Assembly: GCF_954871325.1 (NCBI RefSeq)
Contig: NC_088776.1
Coordinates: 2,177,985 to 2,241,984, forward strand
Reading direction: 5' to 3'
Source of the DNA: Gordionus sp. m RMFG-2023
Lineage: Eukaryota > Nematomorpha > Gordioida > Chordodea > Parachordodidae
Length of the DNA: 64,000 nucleotides
Positions 1-10,309 of this stretch are shown here, piece after piece. The notes under the pieces are model-generated. The model worked only from the letters and a program-made list of their open reading frames with translations, was not told the origin of the DNA and ran no database searches. Within the stretch, counting starts at the first letter, position 1, and every line of letters starts with the position of its first letter. A program made the translations under genes and the position numbers.

Positions 1-381
1 GATAAAATAACGGGTAAAAAGGTCAAACGGTCAAGAGCCCCCGAATTTTCGCAAGGTGGGTGGAGGAATAATCATCGAAATTCTTTTGGCACGAATTTTG
101 ATGGTCACTTTCCACCTCAACGCGAGAAGTCGTCTCAACAGCAAAATACTGCTGCCTTTGACGAAAGCATTCTCTTTGGATCCCTGTCGGCGGAGCTCAT
201 ACAAAATATGGAAGATGAAATTAAGGATGCATTAAGTGAAGATGACGACGAAGAGGTTGTCTCGTACGACCAAGGAGACAATATTCAGCTTAATACTCTA
301 GTTAATAAAAGGGAAGTCGACACGCCAGGGGAAGATACATTTTTGCGGAAGGAAGAATTGAAGAGATTAAAAAGAATATAA
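1..381 (+). CDS. C-terminal part of an unrecognised, probably host, protein
   Basis: Frame 1 is open from the first base of the window to a TAA at 379-381, giving 126 residues with no start inside the window, so the 5' part lies outside. The composition is far less AT-rich than the surroundings. The peptide begins basic (GKKVKRSRAPEF), passes through a Gly/Asn/Gln-rich hydrophilic stretch, and then has an acidic run (SEDDDEEVVSYD) before a Lys/Arg-rich end (RKEELKRLKRI). No domain or membrane segment is visible and it looks largely disordered. I do not recognise the family. It is the best candidate for a real host gene because codon use is balanced and it shows no transposon motif. It could instead be the tail of a transposon protein. 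Confidence 0.5.
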   Translation, partial: DKITGKKVKRSRAPEFSQGGWRNNHRNSFGTNFDGHFPPQREKSSQQQNTAAFDESILFGSLSAELIQNMEDEIKDALSEDDDEEVVSYDQGDNIQLNTLVNKREVDTPGEDTFLRKEELKRLKRI

Positions 382-762
382 CATGTCCTTTTAAGAATAT
401 TGATTAATTTTTACTTGAATTTAATTCCTACTTGAGCGAGAGACTAGAAAAATGTGCATTTAGGCTGAAGCTACCTATTTACCCATATGGAACGACTTCA
501 TTTTTAAAATTCTGTAAAATATATATTTTAAAATGACCAAAAAAATATATTATTTATATATAATTTATTTCTAAATATATATGACGACATTATATAAAGT
601 TTTAAAAAGAACCATATTATTTATATATAATTTTCAGAGAGCTTTTATCCAAAACAGGCTTATTATATATTGTCCTTAATAACAGAAATAATAATTTTAT
701 TTGTACATAAATATATATATATACACCACTATTCTTATGCTACGATTTCTTTTTACTTGCAG

Positions 763-972
763 CGTAATCGTTACCTAAATATGTTGCATAATTTCAAGGT
801 ATTTCTTGAAACGGAGACTGCGTTATTCTCAGACGAGAGTCATCTTTTAACTAATAAAGCTCAAGATGCAATCTTTGGTCTGGTTCGAACCCAAACTCAA
901 GATGCAATCTTTGGTCTGATTCGAACCCAAACTCAAGATCCAATCTTTGGTTTGGTTGGAACCCAAGCTTAA
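763..972 (+). CDS. exon-like reading frame with three 12-residue repeats
   Basis: A pyrimidine-rich tract ending in ttgcag at 757-762 looks like a 3' splice site. From 763 the frame reads RNRYLNMLHNFKVFLETE and continues to a TAA at 970-972. Its last half is three tandem copies of a 12-residue repeat (TQDAIFGLIRTQ type). It may be a last exon of the gene that enters at base 1, or of a neighbouring gene, but the donor site was not identified. An ATG further upstream (670) lies in the putative intron and is not favoured. Function unknown. Confidence 0.3.
   Translation, partial: RNRYLNMLHNFKVFLETETALFSDESHLLTNKAQDAIFGLVRTQTQDAIFGLIRTQTQDPIFGLVGTQA
862..969 (+). repeat. 36-bp tandem repeat, 3 copies, in frame
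   Basis: Three adjacent 36-bp units based on caagatgcaatctttggtct differ by a few substitutions. Because 36 is a multiple of three, the copies keep the reading frame of the surrounding exon-like sequence. Confidence 0.8.
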
Positions 973-975
973 GAA

Positions 976-1845
976 TGAGTTCGGACCACGAATCTTAAGG
1001 TCGTTCCGGAGATTTTTGCTTGTTTCTTGTATTTAGAAAATTTTCTTACTTACGTGCTCTTTATATATTTAAATTTCGTAAAGATAACATTGATAAAGTA
1101 AGTAATTACGATTGCAAATATATTTTGAATAATAAATATCTAAATCAGGAAGACATTAATGTGACGGCCATGTTTATTCCGTTTTTAGTCCAGGGATTCA
1201 TATAAGAGGTCTGCAATGAACAGGATTTTACCAATTTAAAAATTGGTCCAACTAGCGGGTGCTTTAAAATATATTTTTAAAATGATGGGCGATTTTTTGA
1301 AGTATCTTTTGGGCGAAATCAGCTAGATAAATGAGGGGAGGGGGTTAACCCCTAATAAACTATGGGCGAGCTGGTTAGTCGGTGAGACCTGAGATTCGTT
1401 TACTAGTATTATCTTATTAAAAAGATACTCCCTTTTTTAAAACACGATCCCATGACTTGGAAAAAATTATTTTAGACCGCGAATAAGTGCTGCGCTTGTT
1501 TAGGTATATTCGGGGTTCTCAGATTTTCGCAACATACATTTTTTTTTAAAAACTACTTATCTATCTGATGTTGATAATGTATTTTTTTCTAATAAAATTT
1601 TAAGCTTTTTAGGTTGGGCTTTTTTATTTTAAAACCTTTCATTCACTCTAGGACAATATATAATATACTTGGGAGGGGGGGGGGGTGGTAACTTTTTGTA
1701 TGATAATACAAAATCTCCCCACCTTAAAGCTTTTTTTTAAAAATATTTTTTCACTTAAGTTTCAAAAAGAGTGACAACAAATAAATATGACCCATTTTTT
1801 TTTCTTTGCATGAAAAGGTTAAGATGTAATCAGAATATTTCACTT
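976..1845. other. no gene seen; AT-rich with a G11 tract
   Basis: No convincing reading frame is present. The stretch contains a ggggaggggg patch near 1,334, a run of 11 G at 1,675-1,685 and several poly-T tracts. It is probably old transposon debris. Confidence 0.6.
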
Positions 1846-2031
1846 AGCGTTAAACTGCTCGTTTTGAGCCCATTTTTTTAAAAAAGGGATAGATAACTCA
1901 ATATTTCATCCAGAATAATATTAGATTTTGCTCATAGAAGAAACAAAGGTTTAGACTTATATTATCGAAATCTCGAAGCTTAAACGATATTTTTCTGGCT
2001 AAAATATTGAGTTAGCCGTTTAACAACACTA
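1846..2031. mobile_element. hAT-type MITE, family K (copy 1)
   Basis: An imperfect inverted-repeat element of about 186 bp. It opens with gttaaactgctcgttttgag and closes with gagttagccgtttaacaaca, and carries the family core (ttttgctcatagaag, tctcgaagcttaaacgat). The family consensus terminus is TAGTGTTGTTAAACGGCTC. It has no coding capacity. Confidence 0.75.
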
Positions 2032-2059
2032 TATAACCATAACCAAAATTTCTAAAAAA

Positions 2060-2155
2060 ATGGCTTCTCTAGCAAAGAATGTGTTATCATTATGCTGTGC
2101 TGACTCCTCACCTTTTCAATCGATTGATAATATAGGAACGAAAGATTTTTTGAAG
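2060..2155 (+). pseudogene. short exon-like fragment, recurrent (LCCADSSPFQ)
   Basis: From an ATG at 2,060 there are 32 open codons ending KDFLK, directly followed by gtatca, a plausible 5' splice donor. A relative on the minus strand at about 44,680-44,750 conserves L-C-C-A-D-x-S-x-F-Q-x-I-D-N-I-x-T-K-D, and a damaged third copy lies at 39,390-39,460 (+). Conservation of the peptide with drift at the DNA level suggests it once was a first exon of a transposon gene. The protein family is not recognised. Confidence 0.4.
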
Positions 2156-2181
2156 GTATCAAAATTTATAAGATATATTTC

Positions 2182-2389
2182 TAGTGTTGTTAAACGGCTC
2201 ATTTTAAGCCGCTTTTTAAAACAGGGCTAATTCAATATTTCATCCAGTAAAATATTACACTAGCATGAAGATTTTGCTCACAGAAGGAACAAAGGACTAG
2301 ACTTATATTACCGAAATCTCGAGGCTTAAACAATATTTTCTGGATAGAATCCAAAAAATCAGCCCAAAACAAGTCGTTTAACAACACTA
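2182..2389. mobile_element. hAT-type MITE, family K (copy 2)
   Basis: This is the most complete copy at its ends: tagtgttgttaaacggctc at the left and gtcgtttaacaacacta at the right, about 208 bp, with the family core between. The termini match the hAT style. A clear 8-bp target duplication was not found for this copy. Confidence 0.8.
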
Positions 2390-3216
2390 ATTTCACTATT
2401 AACTTCTATTTAAAAAAAAGAAGCTTTTTTTGGTCTATTTAATTTTTTTTAAAAATATTTCTCTACTTAACGTTTTCTGGTAAGGTCAATGTTTATGTTA
2501 GAAATAAAGCGTATTATTTATATCTTATTAAGTGCGAATAATCTAGGATCCAATCAAATTATGGGAGAAAAAAAATAAAATAATCAACCAATATTTTTAT
2601 TGATACCTTTATAATAAATTTTTGTTTCAAAATTTCGTTTAAAAGCATTGTTTTTGTTTTTTTGTTTACAATTTGAAATGCTTTTACCATCCCCTTATCT
2701 GAATATTATAAAAAATAAACAAATGTGTGTGCTCATCGGTTTTTAAAGAATATCGGATCGATTCACCTTTTCAAGTCACCAATATCTGTGCCGATTTCGA
2801 TTGAATGTATCATCGGGTACCATAAAAAGTCTCTTCTTTACAAACGAACGAAAACTCTAAGAAAGGGGATATAAACGAATAAAACGTAAATAAGAATTAG
2901 GACTGTCTCGATCCATGTTGTTGCAAAAGTTCGATTCGGGTTAAGATTATAACCGAAAGAACATTACCCAAACCTAAAAGATGTTGCTGCTCATAGCCAG
3001 CAGAAAATGTTCGAATGTTTTGTATTTGCCCAGTCTCGATGCTTCGCATAATATTATTATATGGCTAAAAATCTTAAATCGGCCTTTTTAACAGTACTAG
3101 TGTCAAATCCACAAATTTCAAATCAATACGATTGTTGTTTAGATCAATTGTTATTTGAGATATCTATTCATTTTGAATATCATAAATATAAAACAAAACA
3201 CTTAATAAGTTTTCTT
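2390..3216. other. no gene; remnant of repeat N at about 2,930-3,060
   Basis: No coding sequence is seen. The part reading attataaccgaaagaacatta and the following 100 bases recur, diverged, at about 12,466-12,545 and, inverted, at about 58,725-58,805. It is therefore a dispersed repeat fragment rather than unique DNA. Confidence 0.5.
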
Positions 3217-3830
3217 AACGGCTGACTAAATCCTTTTTAGCCGAAAAATATTTCGCAGTCCGGAGATGCCGCTTCATAGATTGCGGAAAGGTTTGGACAT
3301 CTATTAACGAAATCGCCTCGATGATTGCGTAATTTTATTTCGGCTAGCCGTTTGACAACACTAGGCAAGGCGATATTTAGGAAATGTGAATGATTAAGTG
3401 TATTTTGGTTTTTATTCCAAGGATTAATCGAGTCATTTAAAATATGGATAATATTTATGGCTTCATACGATTCGTTAAATGTTTTTAAACCTTTTTTTTT
3501 AAAAAAAAATGTATAAATAATGAGGGCGCATGGGCAGGAATTTGTCGTGAAAAGAGGGAAAGAGTGGATAATAAATAATTTATTAAAAATTTTTTTTTTT
3601 GGGGGGGGGGGGGTAATATTTTTGTTATTTATAAAATATAAAGATAAATTTCTAAGGACTAATGACAATTTTTGGGTTCGACTACACTTCAAATACCCAG
3701 GTAAACTACGAATGCTTATTTTTTGATATACCATCTATTAATTGAAAGTGGAATCATTTTCTTATGATATAAAAATAACCTATAAAAATTAAATTATTAG
3801 ATATATAATCAATAATAAATGAAGAATATA
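3217..3830. repeat. dispersed repeat C (copy 1)
   Basis: A non-coding repeat that recurs at 12,643-12,984 plus 14,970-15,080, where a hAT insertion splits it. The shared core includes gatgccgcttcatagattgc and gcctcgatgattgcgtaa. This copy carries a 13-G tract at 3,601-3,613. Reading frames on both strands here (about 3.24-3.73 kb) are not preserved in the other copy and are not taken as genes. Confidence 0.65.
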
Positions 3831-3839
3831 CATTAATTA

Positions 3840-4105
3840 ATAGTTTCAAGTGAAAAAAAATATAAATAACAAGATTAATTTATAATTTACAATTTCGAGT
3901 AAAACAAAATAAAGGTTAATACTGGACAAGAGGAGGGGGGGGGGGTTAACAAACAATGTAGGGATCAGTTTCAAGTGAATAAAATATAATAAGGTTTTCT
4001 TTATAATTTACAATTTCGTGTAAAATAAGGTAATGGTCGATGTTGGACAAAGTGACAAACAATGTGAGGAGGCTGTGAACACAGCACTTTAATATAATTG
4101 TTATA
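3840..4105. repeat. repeat D, two tandem partial copies
   Basis: Two successive copies of a roughly 120-bp motif (tttcaagtgaataaaatata, tttacaatttcg, tggacaaagtgacaaacaat). The same motif is found at 15,960-16,130, 17,640-18,120 and, inverted, at 56,520-56,650 and 57,030-57,160. A run of 11 G lies at 3,935-3,945. Confidence 0.65.
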
Positions 4106-5610
4106 TATATGTAACCTTTTTTGTTATTTGGTCAAGTCATCTTTAATCACAATTAATAGTTCTTTTGGCAAGTCATCGTTATACCGAAAGGAAATATTGT
4201 CATTTTATCAGTGTTGTTGTAAAAGAAGAAGAAATATAAGAATTTATTTTTGGAATGGTTTATTAATAAATCTTTATTTATATGGAAGATGTAATGATTA
4301 TAAAAAAGAAGAATATTATTATTATTCTGATTCTTATAAATTTATTTTTATTTTTAAAATTATATAGAAAAATTTATTAATTTATAATTGTTTTTAAAAA
4401 ATTATAGAAAGTAAGTTATTTCTGATAAAATTGATTTATTGTCTTCCAATTTTTGAGAAATTTATTATTTTTTTTGCAAGTTGTTCTACTTGAAAACTTA
4501 ACATTTAAAAGTGTGAAAGAAAAATCTTTTAATAGCGCGTTGGTCATAGACCTGCTCAAATGTGAACGCACGTGATGAATTATATTGAGGGCCCATCCTT
4601 CATATAATTATACCGATTTTTTTACTTAAAGATACCAATAAACCTTGTAACCCAGACATGAAGTAATATGAGGATGGGACTACACCCGAGCTATTTGTAT
4701 ATGTTAATAATGAGTATAGCACAGGAAGAAAAGAATATATGAATAAAAAAAAGGTTCTTCTTCCAAAAAATTAATTATAAAAGTTGGGTTAATTTAATTT
4801 ATTAAGGAGGTTCATATAAATTCTTATGTATTTTTTAAATAATATTCAATAAAATTATTAAAAAATGATAAAAAATGCTTTAAAGATTTCCAAGTATAAG
4901 TTTAAATAATTAAGTGACTAGGTAATAAATTTAAATAAATTGATTAATTTATGATACAAAAATGATTATTATAGTAATTAAAAACAAATGGTCAATGAAT
5001 TTTTAGAAATTAAAAAATATGAATGATAATAAATAAGTTATGTAAATTAATAATATTTGGGTATTATTATTGTTCCGAGGTAGTAAATAAATAAATAAAA
5101 AATAATAAAGAGAGAATTTAAAAAAAATGGTGGACAAGAGAAGATACATACATAGTATAATTATAGTAATGGAAAAAAAACGTGTTTTTTTTCGCAAAAG
5201 AAAAATACAAAAGAAATGATTAATGAGCTGAAGAAAATATTCAAATCATTTTAAATTCCTCAACAAACATAATTATTAATTTAAAATTGTCTTCAGCTTA
5301 ATGTTTATTAATGTTATTTTTACTTTATCTTGTGCTCTAGATATATTCAAATAAATGAATTAGAAACAATTTTTGGGCATACAACTTTTTTTCTTCTTGA
5401 GTTAGAGTTACTTCATTTAGAACATTATTGGTCTACGGAATTGGCTTTTTTTCTCAGATCACTGAAAGAAAATTATTTACTTTATTAATCAAATAATTTA
5501 AAATTTATAAAATAAAATTACCAACTAATTCTAACAATGAGCAAAATAATATCCATCTTACTATTACAAACGAAGTAAAGATTCATATATTACAAAAGAA
5601 TGAGAATAAT
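4106..5610. other. AT-rich stretch, nothing recognised
   Basis: Mostly A/T tracts with stop-rich frames and no transposon termini that I can identify. Short open frames at about 4.10-4.37 kb and 5.00-5.20 kb consist of I, Y, F, K and N codons only and look like chance. Confidence 0.6.
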
Positions 5611-5619
5611 ATAAGGATT

Positions 5620-5710
5620 AGTGTTGTTAATTGGTTGGTTGTGTAGAGCCCAGACCCGGGGTTTGGGTCGAAAATATCGACTCCCGGCACAAAAACCCAT
5701 TATTTTTAAA
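5620..5710. repeat. TIR-like fragment, repeat R
   Basis: Begins with tagtgttgttaattggttg, a hAT-like terminus. It contains cagacccggggtttgggtc followed by cccggcacaaaaacccatta. The last motif recurs at about 19,930-19,975 and 20,510-20,530. Confidence 0.5.
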
Positions 5711-6099
5711 AAAAATAATAAAGAATTTTATTTAAAGAATATTATTATTTTATAAAAAGTAAATCTATATTATATATATCAATTTTGTGTAAATTTGTGA
5801 AATCATTATTTAGGCTCTGCATACATAGGAGAACACAAATCATGTCAAAATTTTGTTCTACCTTTAGGGGAAATGTGCCATAAATGGCCATGTTCTGGCC
5901 ACCACCCTTTAACTTTTTATCTATTGGACCGATTTCTCTCAAAATTGGTCAAAATGTGTATATGTTAATAATATTAATTAAATTAGTGTATAATTAATTT
6001 TTATATGCCTAAAAATTGAAGAAATATATAAGATTGGTCTTTTGCAAGTATTTCATATTTATAATATAACTCTTAAATAATATGTTATAGCCAGTAAAT

Positions 6100-6355
6100 A
6101 CATTTCAGCGAAACTTTTATCGCGAAACACTTTTTCGCGAAACTTTTATCGCGAATATCGTTTATCGCGAATGGATTTTATGGCGAAAATCGCGAATCCA
6201 TAATAGCAAATACTATTCCGCGAATACAATATAGCGAAACAAATATCGCGAATTTTTTATAGCGAAACCTTTATCGCGAAACCTTTAAAGCGAATACATT
6301 ACCGCGAATACAATATCGCGAAACAACTATCGCGAAAATATAATAGCGATAATTA
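6100..6355. repeat. degenerate array of about 18 cgcgaa/gcgaa motifs
   Basis: About 250 bp in which gcgaa or cgcgaa recurs roughly every 10-20 bases, usually as atcgcgaa or tagcgaa, separated by variable A/T spacers. CpG is strikingly dense for this DNA. A related array lies at 55,035-55,165, where agagaa takes the place of cgcgaa. Such clustered short motifs resemble subterminal transposase-binding arrays of DNA transposons, which is an inference. Confidence 0.7.
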
Positions 6356-6759
6356 CTAATAATGACTAATTTATTTCGAAACATTTTTTTATAATTATAT
6401 TAATTAAATAATATTTTTTAAAAAAATAGGATTGTGACGATTTTACACTCAATTTTGAATTATCTCATATGATATTTATGCCTATATAGAACTCTTATGC
6501 TGAAAGATAGGCCTGCCCCCTTATCCAAAAAAAAGTGTAAGATATGTAAGAGTAAATAAATAAACACTTAACTCATTTTGCCCCGGTTTCACATGTATTT
6601 TAATTTCATTTTATTTGAAAATAATGAGTAAAATTGCTTACAAATTGAGTAGAAGCGTTTAGCGGTGTTTTCATAAAAACACTGTTATTTAAATGAACCG
6701 GTATAATTTTTTAAAAATGGTGAAAACTATTTTACGTTTTTTAATTTTTTTATATTGTT

Positions 6760-8029
6760 TAGTTATACTTGTGAAATAAGCAAAAATATAAAACTAAAAT
6801 AACTTATTATCAAATGATTTATTTCCATAATAATTTTTTGGAAAAAAACAGATGAAAGGGGGAATGAAAATATAGTTTTTATTTTTTAATAAGGATAAAT
6901 ATTTATAAATTAAAAAAACGGATGTAAAATAAAGTTATTTATAGTATAAATATTATAAATATATTATTATTTTTTGAATTCCATCTGGGAAAATAATTTT
7001 TTATAGCTTAACATATTATTTTTTAGTGATTTTAAAAAAATATCAAAAAGTAAATCTATTTTTAACTAAAAAATAAAGAATATACATTTTGTATTCTAAT
7101 TCTAAATAGATTTTTTTTTCATTTTCATTTTTATTTTATAAAATAAATTAAAAATTTTTATATTTAATATGTTTTCTGAGGATCATTTTCATTGGTCAGA
7201 TAATGATGACCAATCTATGCCATCTTCTCCAATTAATGAATCCTCATTTTTGTCTCAATCAATTATAGGACAAGAATTGGTAGATTCTTTTTCTGAAGAA
7301 GCCTCATCGTCATCATCCATAGCAATAGACATTAGGAATTCATTTACGATGACTCCTAATAAGACACGCAAAAAATTGTCCAAATGTATACAAATTTTGA
7401 ACTTCCCAAAGTAACAATAATTTTAAATTTTTGTTTTAAATATTTCTTGAGCCGGCCTGAACCAACAGCTTAAACCTATTCTGAGCCGGCTTGAGAAAGA
7501 ACAAATTTAGCTTTTCAACTTAATTAGTGCTCAGGCTAGTTCTGAGCACGGTTTAGACCGAAAAATATTATTTATTAAAAACTTCCTATACTATTTTATG
7601 AATTATATTTTATATATTTAGCGAATTTGAAAAAAACATCTCGAATCAGTGCATCCTAACACATTTAAAGAGATGTCACACTCACAGGGTTCCATTTATG
7701 ACTCGATGCCGGGGATGTGAAAGCTTTTATCGCATGAAAATTTGATGATAAATAAACTCATCTTAATATTCTTAATAAAAACTAATAGTTCCTTTAACAT
7801 AATAGATAACCCAGCTTTTAAGAGGATATTCTATTATACAAATAAGAATATCAAGCTGTGGTGTAGGCAAACAATAAAAAATGTCTATAATTTTGCAAGA
7901 AATAATTTAATTGAAAAATTAAAAAATAAAAGTAATATGATATCCTTAAGTACAGATTTATGGACTGCTAATAATAGCACGTCCTACTGTGCTATTACTT
8001 TCCATTACATTGATAACAATTGGGATTAG
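6760..8029 (+). mobile_element. hAT transposon, copy 1 (5' part)
   Basis: The first 400 bp (non-coding) and the coding start match, in inverted orientation, 32,290-32,975. A non-coding scrap of the same leader lies at 20,920-21,070. The 3' part of the transposon is missing: at 8,030 another hAT terminus begins and the sequence does not return to copy 1. Confidence 0.75.
7169..8029 (+). pseudogene. hAT transposase, N-terminal part, broken
   Basis: The ATG at 7,169 starts an acidic, Ser-rich leader (MFSEDHFHWSDNDDQ). A GT-AG intron runs from 7,411 to 7,621 (211 bp, the same length as in the 32-kb copy). Exon 2 then carries the second half of a BED-type zinc finger (HLESVH) and, near the end, the catalytic-core opening SLSTDLWTANNSTSY, where D starts the hAT DDE site. 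Compared with the minus-strand copy, a small deletion around 7,372-7,385 removes the CxxC half of the BED finger and shifts the frame, so this copy cannot make a normal protein. It has kept an open codon where the other copy has a stop before KTNSS. It is cut off after NNWD by the insertion at 8,030. Confidence 0.8.
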
Positions 8030-8513
8030 TGTTTGCAACGGTTAGGTCCGGTCTTATCAGACTTTTCGGTCCTAGGGACGGTCCCGTCCAACAACACGGT
8101 CCCACGGTCCGGTCCGACCGAAGACCGATTTAAGAATATAAAAGTTTACTATAAATTGCTTTATAGTTAATGTGTATGTACATGAACACATAAAATATGA
8201 TTATTTAATGCCTACCACTTTATAATATCTAATTCATCGTTTACTTTTTATATTCTCCCGTTTCATTCAATTAAATTCAATCGCCTTCAAGTATTTTAAT
8301 TTAGTAGGGTAGGTAGTATTATATTTTATTTTTAGAAATGGATATTGATATCATAGAAGTTGATATTGAAATGCCACACTCTTCAAGGGGTGAAAGAATG
8401 ACTATTATTGATGAAAATCAAAAAAATTCATCAAATTCTTTAAAAGATGTTAAAGAATTATACAATTATTTTAAAAAAGAGACTGGTAGTAAGATTTGTA
8501 AAATCTAGATAAT
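8030..8513 (+). mobile_element. 5' end of a second hAT element
   Basis: The terminus tagtgtttgcaacggttagg interrupts hAT copy 1. It is followed by a GC-rich stretch of ggtccggtc/cggtccg motifs and, at 8,338-8,508, a 56-codon frame starting MDIDIIEVDIEMPHSSRG and ending KKETGSKICKI. Its position, acidic start and Lys-rich end resemble hAT N-termini just before a BED finger. The rest of the element is absent. The start was chosen as the first ATG after the untranslated leader. Confidence 0.55.
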
Positions 8514-8720
8514 AATTTGGAGATCAAACATCAAGGAAATGAAAAACTTTCTAATGGATCAAGTAATATCCATAAAAACTAAAAAAGCATCAAGCAAACA
8601 TCGTCAAAGTAGTAAGTAGCAGCAGAAACTCATCTAAAAATAGAAATATTAATTAAATTTAAAATAATTATAATTACAATTATAAATTTCGTTAATATTA
8701 AATCCGCAAGTTGGCGTATT
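8514..8720. repeat. repeat B (copy 1)
   Basis: Contains ggatcaagtaatatccataa, then gcatcaagcaaacatcgtca, then ccgcaagttggcg. The same block recurs in direct order at 10,015-10,225 and inverted at 60,945-61,450. Non-coding; marks an edge of the long inverted repeat. Confidence 0.7.
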
Positions 8721-9056
8721 AATATTTTTACACAAAATAAAAAAAATTTCAAAAAATTTACCATATTACTAACGAAGTATAGATCATATATTACAAAAGA
8801 ATAAGAACAGTGGCGTAGGCATGGGAAGGGGGGGGGTTGGTGGTTCAGCCTCCCCCCCCCCCACCCTGCCCCATGAAAAATGAAAAAAATTTTTTAATTT
8901 TAATTTAATTTAATAAATTCTTAATAAACGCTTGATTTTTATGTTTTAAATTTTATTATAAATAATAATTAAATAAATTTTATATTATTTTGCATTTCAT
9001 AAAAATTTTCTAGTTTGTCATATTCCATTTTATAAAAATATAAATTTCTCATTAAT

Positions 9057-9722
9057 ATGAAAAAACAATCATTAATTTATTCATATTTCAACAAATCACA
9101 TCCTACACCTATTACAACATTGGAAAATCTTCCTGATGGTGATGATAACGGTATAATATTTTCTTAAATATTTTTACTTTATTTTATATCATATAGCAAG
9201 AGTTCAATCACCACCAACATATCTTCCCATCTCAAATTTGAAATATCAGACTATTCCACTTCTTGATCAAGGTATAATATTTTGTTTAATATTTTTATTT
9301 TACATTAAATTGTAATAGTTCAATCACTAACATATCTTCCCATCTCAAATTTGAAAGATCAGACTATTCCACTTCTTGATCAAGGTATAATATTTTGTTT
9401 AATATTTTTATTTTTCATTATATTGTAATAGTTCAATCACTAAGATACCTTTTCATCTCAAATTTTCAAGATCAGACTATTCAACTTCTTGATCAAGGTA
9501 TAACTATAATATTTTGTTTAATATTTTTATTTTATATTATATTGTAATTCACCAACATATCTTCCCATCTCAAATTTTCAAGATCAGACTATTCATCTTC
9601 TTGATCAAGGTATAGTATTTTGCTTAATATTTTTATTTTTTATTATATTGTAATAGTTCAATCACCAACATATCTTCCCATCTCAAATTTGAAAAATCAG
9701 AATATTCCACTTCTTGATCAAG
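9057..9722 (+). pseudogene. N-terminal exons of a ZMYM/TTF-type hAT transposase
   Basis: Exon 1 (9,057-9,150) encodes MKKQSLIYSYFNK and continues to DGDDNG. A short MKxxSxxxxF start is typical of the N-terminus of TTF/ZMYM-type hAT transposases (established pattern, matched here by eye). It ends in phase 1 at a GT donor and is followed by a 46-bp intron and then five copies of a short exon (core PISNLKDQTIPLLDQ). Four of these are bounded by usable GT-AG sites. The catalytic domain is absent. A short later piece near 9,951 (acatcctttgtcag) may be the next exon. It is broken because downstream exons are gone and one cassette lacks an acceptor. Confidence 0.55.
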
Positions 9723-9758
9723 GTATAATATTTTGTTTAATATTTTTATATTATATAG
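9197..9758 (+). repeat. tandem exon-intron cassettes (5 units, period about 113 bp)
   Basis: Exons lie at 9,197-9,271 (75 bp), 9,319-9,384 (66), 9,432-9,497 (66), about 9,549-9,609 and 9,657-9,722 (66). Each ends cttgatcaag and is followed by gtataatattttg. Introns of 47 bp lie at 9,272-9,318, 9,385-9,431 and 9,610-9,656, and a 36-bp one at 9,723-9,758, all GT...AG. All junctions are phase 1 and 66 is 22 codons, so any number of cassettes keeps the frame. In unit 4 about 7 bp, including the acceptor AG, are lost. Confidence 0.85.
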
Positions 9759-10309
9759 TTCATTTTTATTTTGTCTCTTATACTTATTCAAGATTATATT
9801 TTTTATTTGTTAACTAGTTTTTTAAACAAACTCATAGATAAGGTTTTTGGGGTGTTTTTGATTAGTGCTATAAGAGATAGGATCATTGGGTTTATTATAT
9901 TTAAAACAGTTCATATTGAAATTTTAATTTAAAAAAATTGTAGACATCCTTTGTCAGAAGGATATTGCAACCTATGTACATACATCTCATAATGAGAATA
10001 ATATAAGGATAAAAATAATTTGGAGGTCAAATACCAAGGAAATGAAAAACTTTTTAATGGATCAAGTAATATCCATAAAAACTAAAAAGGCATCAAGCAA
10101 ACATCGTCAAAGTAGTAAGTAGCAGCAGCAACTCATCTAAAAATAGAAATATTAATTAAATTTTTTAAAAAAAATTGTAATTACAATTATAAATTTCGTT
10201 AATATTAAATCCGCAAGGTGGCGTATTTATTTTATGTCAAAAAAGTAAAAATTTTAAAATAATTTATTGTTTTTTTAAATATATTTTAAAATCATTTACC
10301 AATATTTAA

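Larger units (their letters stand above)
8808..9990 (+). mobile_element. Zaphod/ZMYM-like hAT, 5' half
   Basis: The left terminus is CAGTGGCGTAGGCATGGG followed by G and C runs, the style of the CAGTGGCGTAGC-type hAT termini. The flanks aataagaa (8,800-8,807) and aatgagaa (from about 9,990) are a near-match 8-bp target duplication. A matching right terminus is not seen, so the 3' half is probably deleted. A related, internally non-coding element with the same terminus style lies at 12,985-14,969. Confidence 0.6.

Noticed and set aside
3237-3734. Reading frame of 165 codons on the minus strand
   Set aside because: It crosses a poly-G tract and poly-A runs, lies in repeat C, and is not kept open in the second copy of the repeat.
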